In this document: in pieces, positions 10,541 through 23,500 of the stretch
Numbering within the stretch: the stretch's first letter is position 1
Layout of the letters: every line of letters starts with the position of its first letter
Source of the DNA: Tyto alba
Lineage: Eukaryota; Chordata; Aves; Strigiformes; Tytonidae
Direction of reading: 5' to 3'
Assembly: GCF_018691265.1 (NCBI RefSeq)
Contig: NW_024881279.1
Location: 6,229,243 to 6,293,242 of the forward strand
Length of the DNA: 64,000 nt
Notes under the pieces: generated by a model
Database searches by the model: none
Told to the model about the DNA's origin: nothing
What the model saw: only the letters and a program-made list of their open reading frames with translations
Translations under genes and position numbers: made by a program

Positions 10541-13038
10541 TGCCCATCGTAATGAGGACTCACATTTTGCACAATATTTCAAGTCACATCATATCTCTGC
10601 AATTGTATCTGAGAGTACCTGGCACAAATATTCCCTCTCTCCACTGAGTTTAATTTTGTAGTCTATTTAATTTGGAAGACAACTTTTTTTTTTTCCAGCA
10701 AGGACTGTTTGGAATATAACTTTTGTTCAGTTGGTTTGGGGGATTTTTGTTTTATCCACAGGGGCAATGAGTTTTGTTTCAAAAACATTTCATGTCTTAA
10801 TCCTCACTTGCACATCTTATGAAATATATCCTGTGAAAGAAGAATCACAGAAGGGGTTCAACAAACCAATAGGGCTTAGAAGCCCTTCTCATGTTAGAGA
10901 ATTTGTGTCATAAGTTGTTACCTGGATCATATCAGAAACAGTTATTTTTCTTTCATGAAGAAGGAAAAGTAGGTGCCTCATTTTCTAGTCCATATTTGTT
11001 ATGTTCCAGTAAAGAGTAAGTCCTTTGGATAACAACTTCTGGCTGCCCAGTGTTTGGGGTTTAATCCAGAGAGAAACCCACTGGTAGGACTTTCTCTTCC
11101 TTACATTCTCTGCTAATGGGTCCACACTGATGGCAAAACTCCCACAAGAGAATAGATCAGCTCACTGACACAGTTTATTTGGTTAAGGAACATGGCCTTG
11201 ATCTTAAGAGATGCTGAGAACCTGTAGCTATGATGGACCAAGCCCTACAGGCAGGGAACAGAGTCCATCTGCCTTTCAAAGTGTTTAAGGAAAGAGTGTT
11301 TTGTGAATTTGTAGCATCATAACCCCCTCCGTAACTGTTCCCCAGCTTCTGTCTGAACTCATTTGCACCAAGAGTTGCACTAACATCATGTAGGCAGCCT
11401 CTGCTTCCTGCTCACACACGATGGATCTGCCTGTTCTTACTCTTAGCAATCCCTCATTCCAAGGTTATAAAGCTGTCAAAGACACTAACCATCAAAAATA
11501 ATAAGCTGTCATTTCTTTAATTTAAATAGTTAATATTTATTTGGCCTGTTTAAAAAAGCAACTTTAGGTGGTCATGTTTCAAAAGCATAACCCCTTTGCT
11601 CAGTGTGACAAGCTGCACACTCATAATACACATACATAAAAGAGAATAGTATTAAAATACAATCTGTGATTCCCTCAGCATCTCCATATATTCATAGCTC
11701 TTCAACTGTATCACAGCATGTTTATATTAAATTATTTGCTGTGTCCTTTCCCATAGCAGTTCTCTGATGCAGTAATGTACTGTGGTGACCTTTTATTATT
11801 TTTGCTGGGTTTAGAAACATTAAGAGGTATCTTAGCCCACTCTTGCATTAGGATACAAATATAAGTATTTTTTCAGTGCCTGTGATTTGCCTGTAAGTTA
11901 TTTTGCAGAATGAAAAATGTGCTTATAACACAGAAAAATAATTAGATTGAATTTTTTTTCCCTCTATGTTAGTGTTCGCTATAGAGGTGGACACATATGG
12001 AGTCAAAATATGGCTGGTTACGTATTCACTCAAAAGCAGGAAAATACCATGCTGGGTGACAGAAGTCAGTTTTTTAGGAACACTGGCCTGAGGACTGGGG
12101 TCCTCAGTGCTTTCCAGAGTCAATGCCCACTGCAGAGTCTGGCAGCCTCTCTCCTTCTGTGTGTAGGACCGCTGCTTTCAGACATGATCAGAAGAGCAAT
12201 ACAGAAGAGGATCTCCTTTCAGACACCATGTGGTGTAGGGGCTCAGTTGTTTTCTCCTCTTTCATTTCCTATTTAGCTAGATTAATGACCTGAGAACAAA
12301 GAGCATGCCTGCATAATTGTTATTAATGCAGAAGGATGTGTAAAATTATGAGGAATTTGTTGTGTGTTGTTTCACGCCCCCACATCCTCCCAAAAATCTG
12401 CCATCACAGTCGTTTGCAAAAGGCCTGCAATCTGCCCTGCCTCAAATCCCTTTGGTTTTCCTATAGCTTTTGAAAATTTATTTTAAAATCATTGTCCATG
12501 AGCTGCACAGCACACACGCACACTTTTTCTATTTGCTTTTCCTAGAAAATTATGCTGACTTGCAAGAGGAACAGATACAACCAGCATTTCTGTTTCCCTA
12601 AATAGTATGATTCTGTGAGAAGCAATTGCACACCATCAATAGCTTGCTTCTCAAACATCGTGGCTGGTTTCCTTATGGTATTTTATTAATTAAACCCTTA
12701 CTCTCTGGGTCTAGCTCTGCTGCCCTGTGCAGGACTTGCCTGAGGCACAGAGTTGCCCTTTCACTCTGACATAAAACTGAGGACCACAATCAGCAGAGTT
12801 ACACTTATCCTCCTGACTGGACTCATTCTCTACACACAACTAGTTTTTTCTGCAATCCCGTGACCCTTTGCACTGGCCTATCCTGGAACTATGACGTACT
12901 TCAAAGGCCACAGAGTCCATCCCTTCCCCTGCCCAGCACCTCACCAGGTTAAAGCCTGCCTAACCAAGCCCTTGCAGGCAGCTCCAGGGTCCAAGGCTGC
13001 AGCCCTTCTGTGTCATATGCAAACATGCAAGGTGGTTA

Positions 13039-13044
13039 AATAAA
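13039..13044 (+). promoter_or_regulatory. Possible internal polyadenylation signal AATAAA
   Basis: A canonical AATAAA hexamer lies in the 3' UTR about 2.5 kb after the stop codon. It could support a shorter isoform. Usage cannot be judged from sequence. Confidence 0.25.
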
Positions 13045-13360
13045 AGCTGTTAAATAAGACTTTAAAAGTGAACGTGGACGTCCTTCAGTTTACATGAGCA
13101 GACATCCCACCACCATCCATTTCTCAACACCATTGAGCCTCTCCTAGCTGTAATCTCTCACATACAACTATTCCAAATCAGAGCTGGCAGGCATTATATA
13201 TTTCTTTCAAACTATAAAACAATTACAGTCTCTCAGAATCACCAACTCAAACACGCTGTGGGTCCCAGTCAAACGGCTCTGTGCCCAGCACAGCAAGGTA
13301 AGAGGGCAGATGTCTTGGCTGGTTTACCTGTCTCTGGTAGCACCTTTCCCTTCACACAGA

Positions 13361-13386
13361 AACAAAAAACAAAACAAAACAAAACA
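13361..13386. repeat. (CAAAA)n-type short repeat
   Basis: A-rich pentamer-like repeat (acaaaaaacaaaacaaaac) in the presumed 3' UTR. Low complexity only. Confidence 0.8.
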
Positions 13387-13742
13387 CACTTACAGACGTT
13401 TTAAGCCCACTGGCCTGGATTCAGGAAGACTCCATCCAGGTGATCGTTCAGTCGCCTGCTTCAGATGTGCAAAGATTCTTCTGAATCAGGGCCAGCATTG
13501 GAAAATTGCCACTTTATTGACTACTTCAGTTGGGTACGGCTACAAGAGAGTTTAAAGAGAGTGGTGTGGAATCACAAGGTGTCACAGCTGAATCAGGAAC
13601 AGGACAGATGGGCTGTCATGCTTGGAAGGGCAGCTCAGCCTATGGATTGCTTTAAGAGCAAATTCCCAAATATTACAAAGCTATTTAGCAAAGCCCTTTT
13701 GTGAGCTACTGGTTTCCTCCAGTGCCTGGGGGATTTGCAGCC

Positions 13743-13819
13743 TATATATACATTTGTATATATATGTGTGTGTCTATATACATTTATACACATATATGTG
13801 CGTGCATATGTGTGTGTGT
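13743..13819. repeat. TA/TG alternating purine-pyrimidine microsatellite
   Basis: About 77 bp of mixed TA, TG and CA steps, with tatatacattt repeated and runs of tgtgtgtg. It lies in the presumed SPOCK1 3' UTR. Such tracts are typically length-polymorphic and can form hairpins or Z-DNA. Confidence 0.85.
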
Positions 13820-13862
13820 CCAATTTGGGAAGATGCATTAAGAAAATGTTTTATTTCTTTAA

Positions 13863-13868
13863 AATAAA
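13863..13868 (+). promoter_or_regulatory. Possible internal polyadenylation signal AATAAA
   Basis: A canonical AATAAA lies just after the TA/TG microsatellite. It is followed within about 100 bp by a strongly T-rich stretch (13960-14002) that could serve as a downstream U-rich element. This is an alternative end for the SPOCK1 mRNA. Confidence 0.3.
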
Positions 13869-13959
13869 CCAGTGATTCTACCAAGAACCAGTGCTCTTCC
13901 AGATCAAGTCCCATTCTTCATGCTTTGAAAAGTATCTAATTTGATTCCAACTTTTAATT

Positions 13960-14002
13960 CCTTTCTTTTTCTTTTCTTTTTTTTTATTTTTTTTATTTTT
14001 TG
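13960..14002. repeat. T-rich low-complexity tract in 3' UTR
   Basis: A pyrimidine and T-rich stretch of about 43 bp contains several T-runs split by single A or C. In RNA it would be U-rich, a possible binding platform for U-rich or ARE-binding proteins. This is inference only. Confidence 0.75.
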
Positions 14003-14965
14003 CAAAGGAGGACTTCCCATCTGCATCAAGTCATTGACCTTCCAAACATTTTCTCATTGTAAAAAATAGAATCAGAGTTGTCCCATTCTTTTAGAGACAC
14101 CAATTTTTAATCTCCTTTTCATATTAGAGATGGTGATGTTGAAATACTGTTAGGTATTACTTTATGTTTCAAGGTGTCCTTTTAACTACTGTGGTTAAAT
14201 CAAAATCTTTTTGAGTTCAGATTTCAGCACAGTTGGGTTTTTTGGGTCATTACTGGCCTTTGCTGTGAACACAAAGAATCCTTTTCCTTTTCTTTGCCTT
14301 TTTTTAAGCTATTCTGTTCTATTATTTTAAACCATTTGAAATGTTTATTTAATATTTATTCTACAGTTTATATTGAAAATGTAAAGTTTATATTTAAAAC
14401 AACACTTTGTTAGTGAATGCTTCTCTTTGCCTCTCCAGCCTAGTCTGTTAGTCTCAGTGTACATTTCTGGCATGGGAATATTTTGATATTAGAAGTTTTG
14501 TAGCATTTTTCCCCTCAAGCAGCCAATGACATAGATCTAAGGTCACCACTTGATACAGACCAACAGATCACTCAAGCTTAGCTTTCTACATTTGTTGGCT
14601 TTTATTGCAGTCCCTTCTGTATGCCATTCAAGTTCGTTTAATACATAGACTGCTTTGTACAGTTACTATACATCAAAAAGCCCTTTCTACAGTAGGTGGG
14701 TTTGGTCTTTTTATACTTTTCTCAATGCTGTTGATGTCCGTTACTGTTAACCGTGTAGATCTGTAAGGAGAAATCCAAATATTACGTGTTTCAGTTTGAT
14801 GTCCCTACTGTAGATGGATGTAGACTACCATAGTAAGTAGAATTGCATAGTAAATTCTGAGTGCTTTTTCCATAAGGAGTTAAGTGGAATGTGAGCATTT
14901 TGCTATCTTTGGTTAACTGTAAATGCTTAACTGTAGTCTGAAATAGTTGCATTTTTGTCTGTCTC

Positions 14966-14971
14966 AATAAA
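14966..14971 (+). terminator. SPOCK1: Likely main SPOCK1 polyadenylation signal
   Basis: AATAAA is followed by a T/GT-rich downstream region (ttaatttgtctgtgactcc), a good context for cleavage near 14990. The preceding few hundred bases look like unique, non-repetitive 3' UTR sequence. I judge this the most likely gene end, from context and not from transcript data. Confidence 0.6.
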
Positions 14972-16070
14972 TTTTAATTTGTCTGTGACTCCTTATTGCC
15001 TGTCCTGAATTTTATTAAACTTTGGAGATCAAAAATACTGCAGTACCTTGAGTCAGCAGTTAATCATGCATGGAAATGTATGGTCTTTTATATTTGGGTT
15101 ATACCTTATACCTCTGTTCAATGTCAGCTGTAATATGTGAAGCTAATGTAAGGTCTCTAGAAAGCTGTATTTCAAAAGCAGAAATGAAACCAAACAGAAA
15201 GTAATAACTGTGCCAAAAATCAGAACTTTTAAAATTACATTAAAATTGATCTTTAAGGAACTAACGGATGGGGGCAGCTTTCCATTTTATTTCTTCTTCA
15301 GTTTGCAAATGATGTTTTTCTGTGTGTTCTGAAGGTATCCAGGGCAATTATATAAACACAAACATGTTCTACAGTGCCCATGATCTACACTACAAATTAA
15401 GACAAAATAATACTGAATACAACTGGGGAGGAAGCCACCCTCACTTAGAAATACCTGGGTTTGTGTCTCTTTTATTAAATTAGAGATCTTCTTTAGTAAT
15501 ATTAACTAATTTAAACAGCAAACATTATTACAGTGCTAATCAGAATTAAAAATATTATTCCATCACCTTTCCTCTGTATGTGCAATATTAAAGTACCACA
15601 TGAAAGCATGAAATATATTTTCAAACATTTGTGCAATTATAATCTCATCATTTATAACTTGTCTGTCCATGTACCATTGGCTGAGTTCTGTCATCTAGGG
15701 TCAGAACCTGCCTTACATTTCTGTTAAATTGACTGCATTTGTTAGTTTATTTTTACTTTGGGTACAACACATTATTTTCAGTATGTTGCCTTACCTGATT
15801 GTGAGAACAAATGGGTTTTCCCTTTCCAAAACCACTCTGAGACTCTTCGAAGTGTTTGATCTGTCATATTTAAGTGCTCCAGCTGTGCCAGATGTCAGAG
15901 ACCTGGAAGGCAAGCAAAGAAAATCTGAAGCTTAAGAGTGTGCGAGTTGCAAATGAGATTTCAGTTGTGGGGAAGGGCTAATGATTTATTTGGGGTTTTT
16001 TTATATTACTTCTAGATTCAAAATTGAAAGTGTCTTGCAAGCTTTGTTTTGTATTACATGTGCATAGCTA

Positions 16071-16179
16071 TGCACACACACACCCCTCTTTTCTATACGC
16101 AGATGTACATATATATGCACTCATCATGTGTGTGTGTGTATATACATCCAGTATTTATGTGTATATATACACATACTGG
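16071..16179. repeat. CA/TG/TA microsatellite with palindrome
   Basis: A (CA)n run at 16073-16083, a (TG)n run at 16127-16139 and a 20-bp perfect palindrome at 16156-16175 (tatgtgtatatatacacata) lie within about 100 bp. Offset flanking arms ccagtat (16148-16154) and atactgg (16173-16179) are also complementary. Confidence 0.85.
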
Positions 16180-19023
16180 TATGATCACTTGACCTGAGAA
16201 GTGTTGATCAAGGCCAAAAAGTGCCAGAGTATTTTAGGGGAGCACAGGACAGCTCACGGTGTGCATGGGGACTTAACCCCCAGTTACCCAGCTGGCAGCA
16301 TCTCTGCCATCTCTGAGGAGCTGCTGTGAAGAAAACTGGCAGGTCCCTCCCATTACCACCTTCCTGCTTCAGTCACTGCTGCCTTTAGACTCTCCTGGGT
16401 TTGGGATATCCACTTCTGGGAACTCCTTCCTTGACTCACATAAGATTGAGTTGGTGTTTTATCACCTATAGTTTGCTAATCTCTTGTAACAACTTGCACC
16501 AGGCTAAATGCTGTGAATTGGTACACTGGTTTCATACATTAAAACACAGTAGATTATTCTGCCCCACCTGTCATGTTCTGATAAGTTGCATTTATTTATA
16601 TTTAGCTTTTCCATTATTCTGTCCTGATTGGATGAGGATCTTGGATTAATTTTTATGAACTGTCTACCAAGGGATACAACCTTTACTTTCCTGGTCATAA
16701 GCAGGAGTGTCTGCAGCTGAAATGTTGCTCCAGCAATGGCAAAAGGTCAGTTTGGGCTTAAGATAAAACAGGGATGGCTCTTACCTGGAGGACTGGGAGA
16801 TATATGCACCCAAACATTATACTTGTCATCCTCAGTAAAATCTGCAAGACCAGGCAGTACCACACTGGTGGGGGGCGAATACCTCTGCATGGAAAGGGGC
16901 ACACTTGATAAAGTTACAAGATTAACCATTCACAAAGAAATAGCCTTGTTTTCCCCTGTTTTCCAATATATAAATATTTTCCTTATTTTACTGATATTAT
17001 TTTGCGAAAGACCATACTGTTCTTGTTTTGTTGTGTGAAACCTCCACTCTGTGATATTTTCTGTTATAAAAGTTTCTGTTGAGATCCACACCAGCTATAA
17101 AACAGTAGCATTACAGCCTTCACTGATGATTAGTTTCATTTTTCCTTAAATACTGACAGTCAAAGGGTAAGTTATTAAAAAGAAAAATCATGTCACAACA
17201 GCTTTGCACACTGTACGGCTTTTTGAATAGATTAAAAAGAGGCAGGGAGCTATTAATAAGCTTTTGACTTTCTGAGCACTCCCGTTTTTGAAACTAGACT
17301 ATCTTTCTCAGCAGGGGTGGGGGAAGCAGAGTAAAGAGTAGGCTTTATGCAGTCTTGGAAAAAGAAAAAAAAATAGTGAAACAAATAGATTGAGGCAAGC
17401 TGTGAATGTGAGGGACAGACCCACTGAGCGTAGACAGAGTGGTCTTACCCGCCACTTTTAGGACAAAGCCAACTTCTCTTCAGTGGAAAATTCCCCTTGA
17501 CTTGAGCAGTTCAGGATCAGCCCATCACAACCCACAAACTGCAGAGGCAGGTTCCTGCTGCAAGCTGGGTTAGTCCCATCCTCTGTGTGCAATATGCAGT
17601 AACAGCTTGAAATGAATCCCTGAAAACTAGGATTAAAAAACCACAAACCACACAGTGGCACTCAGGGAGGAAGAGCAAGGCCAGAAGCAAATTCAGATTT
17701 TGCCAGCACTCTATCAGACCAGTAATGAGGCAGAGGTATGTAAAAAGCTCTAATGTGTGTATTCAATGGCTATGAAGCCACCCTCCCAGCTGTAGCTGTG
17801 CAAGAAACTCCTCTGCTGATAACAGATTTAGAAAGAAATACAGTGTCTGGCAGCTACTGGTCTTGAGTATCAACTTCTTTCACATATCACTATAAATTCC
17901 TGCAATTCCATGCTAAAGGGTTGGGCAGAGAGAGAGTTTGCAAAGAAAACTTAAAATGCAGGGTCTCTGCCAGGTAGTAACTGCCTTTTCTCATCTATAG
18001 TTACTCAATAAAAATCATTGCTGGAGCATGACTCTACTTCCATTCCCAGCCAATACATTTGCAATCTGGCCCTTAAACATGGGAAAATCGACCCCCAGAG
18101 CATATTGTTAGAGGAAACATCCAGAAGCACATTGGCTTATGCTTTGAAAACATATTACCTCTGAAATTATTTGCAGGTTTTGAGAGACTTGCAGGTTTTG
18201 ACACTGATTTTTCTATGTTGAATATCACAAATCCTGTTAATGCAAATATATTCAGGTAAGAGTCTGTACAAGCAGAAGCATACAGACACGGCTTTGCTCC
18301 ATCACAGATGATGTATCAATTTATCACAACTTGGCAAGGAATTGACCTAAATAACTACTAGCCTAAAGTAAAATTAAATAAAACTGAGACTGTAACAAGA
18401 TGTAGGTTTTCACAGATTAATGTAGGCTATTGAAATACTTTGGGTTACAAGGGGCTATTACAGAAGATCAATATTCCCATTGCTTTTGGTACAACTCACT
18501 CAAGAATCTGACACCTGCAATGAGCTTTGGTGGTCGTTAGTGACATTAATGCTGCAGTTCACCTCCAGTCCTACTGCAAGAGCTGCTGCTGTAGTGGGAG
18601 GAGTTGGGGTGCAAATAAATACGTCTGCTGAACTCCTCCCTTGTCATGGACCGCATCGGCCAGCTTTGAAAGGTGGGCACTATTCAGTTACTCAGAAGGA
18701 ATTACCATAGATTTATGTCAGCAAGAAAGAGAGCGCAATTTGGCTCAGCTGTAGTGGTAGAGACAAACATCAGGCTGATTGTTAAACAACCCAAAATAAC
18801 TCAGATATCCTCTCAGAGCGGGGCTGTCGTCCCATCTGGTCTCAAGCCCAGTTTTCACCCTCAGTTGAAATCATTCTCTCCTAACTGATTCTTCTGTAGG
18901 GTTTGGGGATTTCTTCTTCTTCTTTTTTTTTTTTAAATTTTGTCCCCAAGCCTATGAGTTAATTAAGTTTTAACAATGAGCTGTATCACTGTAGAGCAGG
19001 ATATCTGATGGCTCATCTGTTTT

Positions 19024-19065
19024 ATATAATTGATTAATTAATAACCTTGCTAATTGAGGCTCATG
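19024..19065. promoter_or_regulatory. Cluster of homeodomain-type TAAT sites
   Basis: taattgatta at 19027-19036 fits the TAATNNATTA form bound by paired-class homeodomain dimers. It overlaps attaattaataa and is followed by ctaattgag. AT-rich DNA produces such clusters by chance, so activity is only a possibility. Confidence 0.25.
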
Positions 19066-20553
19066 AAATTCTCTGTTAAACTGAAGCAAGGCGATGTCCC
19101 AAAACTTTGCTTGTAGGGTTACATTAAACTCAGGACATTTTGGCTGCTCCATCTCACCCCGGGTCAGTGATGCAAGTCATGGCAAAACATTAACTTAATG
19201 GGGCTCCTGGACTGCTGTAGAGATGCGTGATTTGGTGGGTGAAACTTGTTTTCACCTGGACCCCAAAATTTCAAAACTGCTCCCCCCTTTTTTCTTCTAC
19301 ACCCCTAGCAGCCACTCCTTGTGTTTGTGAACTCAAGGGCTGTCTCTCTTGCTTTACACCACCAGCCACCACTTACATTTTACAGAGCAGTATAGCCCCA
19401 TAGACAATTTTAGTTAGTGACATTTTCTACCACTTTTGGCCAACTGTGAATGCCAGCACGGCTATAAAATAAAGTGGCAAAACGGCCCTCCCCTCCCTGT
19501 TACCTGAAAACTGCAACATGAGCTCTTCTCAAAGGCACTGCATTTGACATGATGTGACCTACGTCTTTTCTTTGGAGCAATCACAGCTGAAATAAGGCAT
19601 AACTTGATGGATTCTGTGCTATTAAATGGAAGAGGACTATCCATGGAAATAACCACCGACAATAGCTTGCATTTTAATGTCATTTCCTTTCTTCTTATTA
19701 TACCTAGACATGAAGCATGATGTATTTCTACCACGTGATATTGTCTGTAAGCCAGCAGTAAGATGAAGGGATGCAGTCTTTGCTTTAAACACTGCTCCTG
19801 AGGGTGCTTTCCAAATGAATTTCAGTTAGCGAGCAGCAAATATTTTCCTTCAAATCTGTCCACTAATGAAATGTTTTTTCAGTCCTAACCCACTTGTATT
19901 TAACTAGACATAAACCCACAGCAACTTCACCAAATGCTCAGGGATTTAGTCCACCCACAGAGGGCAGGTGACCAGGGACATTCCTGCTGTGCTCTGGGCA
20001 ATGAGTTAAAGATGTCCTAAGACAAAGCAACCATATTCTGAAACAGCAAATGGAGGTCTAAGTGTCATCACTCACCTTAATTTTCAGAAGTCGAGAGTCA
20101 CCCAGGAGGCCAGGGTGTAAATCTGCCAGCCCCTATCCATCCCAAACCTCTTCCCACAGTGCTTGGTCCATCCTCAGTGCTGATCTCTGGATGCTTTATA
20201 ACCTCTGCAGCAGTGGCTAAACCTCATCCTTAATTCAGGCTGCAGTCCCACTCACACTGAAGGATCTTAGCACGGGCTGGTCTTGATGAGAATTTAATCC
20301 CAAGGATCTGGAATGGATTTAGGACCTGGAAACAAAGAGATGGCTTAAAATCCTACACAGTGGACAAAAAACTGTATTGATACATGCATCTACAGAAGAA
20401 ACTAGGGACAGCAACCATTTATTTCTAAATATCACAAGGATTTCTGAGACATCGGGGAAGGAGGGGGAAAGTGGAGTGAAGCGAGAGACAAGAGTTAGGC
20501 ATCAAAAGCCCCTTCTAAATGGCTAAATTAGGGAAGATAAATGCCATCTTTTC

Positions 20554-20567
20554 TTTTTTTTTTTTTT
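20554..20567. repeat. Poly(T) run, 14 bp
   Basis: Simple homopolymer with no flanking sign of a retrotransposed copy. Confidence 0.85.
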
Positions 20568-23500
20568 AATCTTTCTGTAGTGGTGTGAGAAAGGCTGTCG
20601 GCATCACTCCTGCCAGGATCATTTGTATGTTGGGGTGGAGGTAGGAAGTGGGCTGGTAGCGTGTCTTACTTCCACACTGCTGGTGAAGTTTTTGAGTAAT
20701 GAATCCAGGGGCTAATCCATCGTGCCTGCCATTTCAAAGAGCCTAAATAACCTCGTCTCTTCTTGTTTTCCTCTCTAAGGCTTTTGCAGATTTACTAACA
20801 CAAGTTTTCCCTGAAGAGGGATCACATTTCAGGCCTGAAATGCTCTGATTATTTACAGTTTGTCACACCGTAATTTATATTTATTGTTTGTGGCTCTTAT
20901 TTACATGTGTTCATTACTTTCCTATTTTAGTCATTTATCCTGCATGTCCCCCCCCTACTTTTTCAATTATTTCGCATACTCACAGTTTATCAATTATATT
21001 GCCACGATGCATTTAGAGAGCATAATTTGTTTCTAATGCATGATTTTTTGACAGCATGATTTGTTTTCATGTTTGCAGAGAATTTTAAAATGACAGTGAC
21101 TCTAGGGCAGAGAATAAAAAGTTGTGAAGCTTTTTCCTATGGAGGCTTGAACTCTCACAGACGCAACATACATGTTGCATCAGCAGCGTTTGCTGCATCA
21201 AGTCCACACTGGTTCAGCTCTCAGTGTGGCTTGCCTCCCTCCCAGAGGAGTGATAGAAACTCTTGGAAATTATATGTGCTCCCTCAGTGTTACTCCCCCC
21301 ACCAGCTGGTATTGCTGGGTCCCTTTAGATTCTGATAAAGCAACTTCAGTGGGCTGAAAGGGTCATTGAGCCTTGTTGTCTCTGGCAGACCTCAGACATG
21401 GTGTTCCCTTCAGAGTAATCATCTTTATTGATGAGGATGAAAGAGCACGCCTGCCCATAGCTGGGTTTGATTGCGAAGCAAACGTATCCTTTCTATCAAA
21501 CAGTGCCATCACAAAGTGACTCCCTGTTCAGGTGGGGCTGTTAAGTATACTCCCTCAGCTCTGGCCTCATTGGTCCCTTTGCTTATTAAAAGCAGTGAGG
21601 GGATTTTTTCCAGCTGTCTGGCTTTGCTTCTGGAGCTTTACAGGATGTCATGCTCAGGCTGGTGAGGCAGGAGTATCAGCTCTTCAGAGATGAGTGCCAA
21701 AAAGCACAAACCCTCCCATCATCCCAGGAGGCTCATCCAACATGCTTTGCTCTAGGACTCATTACCTGCATTTATTAATTTACTGAGACAGTATGTCTTT
21801 TCCTACAGATTGGTGTCTCTTCAAAAAGCTGAAGAGATGACAAACACATTTGCTGGTATTTGCTCTCTTAGTAGTCTCTATCACAGGTCCAGAGCTTGGC
21901 CAGTGCAGACCAGCTGCCATCTATGACTTTGTAAGCCATCTCAATACTTTAACACATCCATTGCTTTATATAGCTCCATAAGACAGCTGAATGCAGAAGG
22001 CATGCTGGAAAACACTTCATCTGCCTTGATCCATCATTTTTCCTCCTCTCCATGCTCATTAGCTGCCAGGGCTGAGCCAGTCTGAGCTCTGGCTCTCTAG
22101 CACAAAGTCTCTCGTGGTTCCAGCATCCCCCAGGAAATACCCAGCAATATTCAACCTAAATTTACTGGACTGCAGCTCCAAAATATGACAGAGCTAATCA
22201 TCCTCCCAGTTTTAGACTCATCTCACCACCAGAGCAGGGTGAAATAAGAAGAAAGGTCTGCTTTGGGTCAGAGGCTCATTTTCAGAAGCATGGCACATTA
22301 GGAAAGGAGCAAGTAGTCTGCTGGGACACAGCACAGTATATACAGAAGTGCCAGCTTAGTGGTGACTCAGACCTAGAGGAAATCTTTTCACCCTTGGGCT
22401 CTGAGGCCAATATTCAGCAGAAAATCATCTGCAGTTTCTCTGCTGCAGCCCTAGTCCCATTTTCCTTCATGGTTTCTGTCACTGAACCCCCCTATGGCTT
22501 TGGAGCATTTTGCTCCCGCAATCCAATTTATTCTGTCCAGCAAGGCTGCAAGGGAGGATTTATGTTAACAAAGTCTAAAGCAACCGTGTCTGACTGTTAG
22601 TTGCTGAAAGCAAATCAGGCTCTGTCTCAGCAAAAGCCCCAGTTAATTGGGCAGTGCTGTACCAGTAACAGGGATATGTGGCACTTATCTCCAGACTGAT
22701 TTTAAAAAAGATGGCTAGAAGAATGGGGGTACTTGAAAGGGCTTGGGGAAGGTGAGATAATAGAAGTTAATTTAACCATTTTTTTATGTCCAGGAGAGGT
22801 GAAGGCTGCTGGATGAGTCTGGTGCCCTCAGAGAAGTGGCTGAGACCCCATGCTTTGTTGTCTTCTTGTTTTTCCTTTCTGCACATATTTTTGGAACACA
22901 TCAGTAGTGTTGATAACAGTGGTTGAGATGAAAGCACAGTCAGGTTAAAGGGTATATATTTAAAGGACCAAAAGGCCAAGTCTGACCCCATTGTGTTCAT
23001 GTGACATCCTTCATGTCCTTCTTCTTCCTCCCTGCCTCTGTCTTACTGCCCCAAAGCCCTTTCCAGGGTGTCTCAGTCCCCTGGTGCCAGGACAGATGGC
23101 TCCCAAATATCATTTGTCAGCTTTACCCCACCGAGAAACCCAGGCTGGGATGGACCTTCTGAGTTTGCACCTTCAGAAAATATGCAGCTGCCTTGCAAGT
23201 TGTATTTCAACACTAAAACATTTTGTGTTTTCTGACCTAAATGCTGCATTCATGGCTTGTTGAACCCATTTTAGGCAGCAATTAATTTCAGAAGGTTAAA
23301 ACTGTCTTTCAAAAAATTGATTTAAATAAATATTTGGAGAAAGTAAGAGATAATAGGAATATATTTCTTAAAGTATTTATGTACAGAAATCAAATTTTTT
23401 CACACTAAATTCAATAACCAGTTTTATAGGGCTCTAAATTTGGAGTTTGGTATACAAAATTGGGAGTCAGAAGCAAATTTTGTAGGATTTTATATGACTG

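Larger units (their letters stand above)
10541..14990 (+). other. SPOCK1: Probable SPOCK1 3' UTR (about 4.4 kb)
   Basis: From the stop codon to the AATAAA at 14966-14971 the sequence is AT-rich, contains no credible coding ORF, and carries U-rich runs of the kind common in long vertebrate 3' UTRs. Earlier AATAAA hexamers occur at 13039-13044 and 13863-13868 and could give shorter transcripts. The extent is inferred. Mammalian SPOCK1 also has a 3' UTR of several kilobases. RNA-seq coverage would settle the end. Confidence 0.6.
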
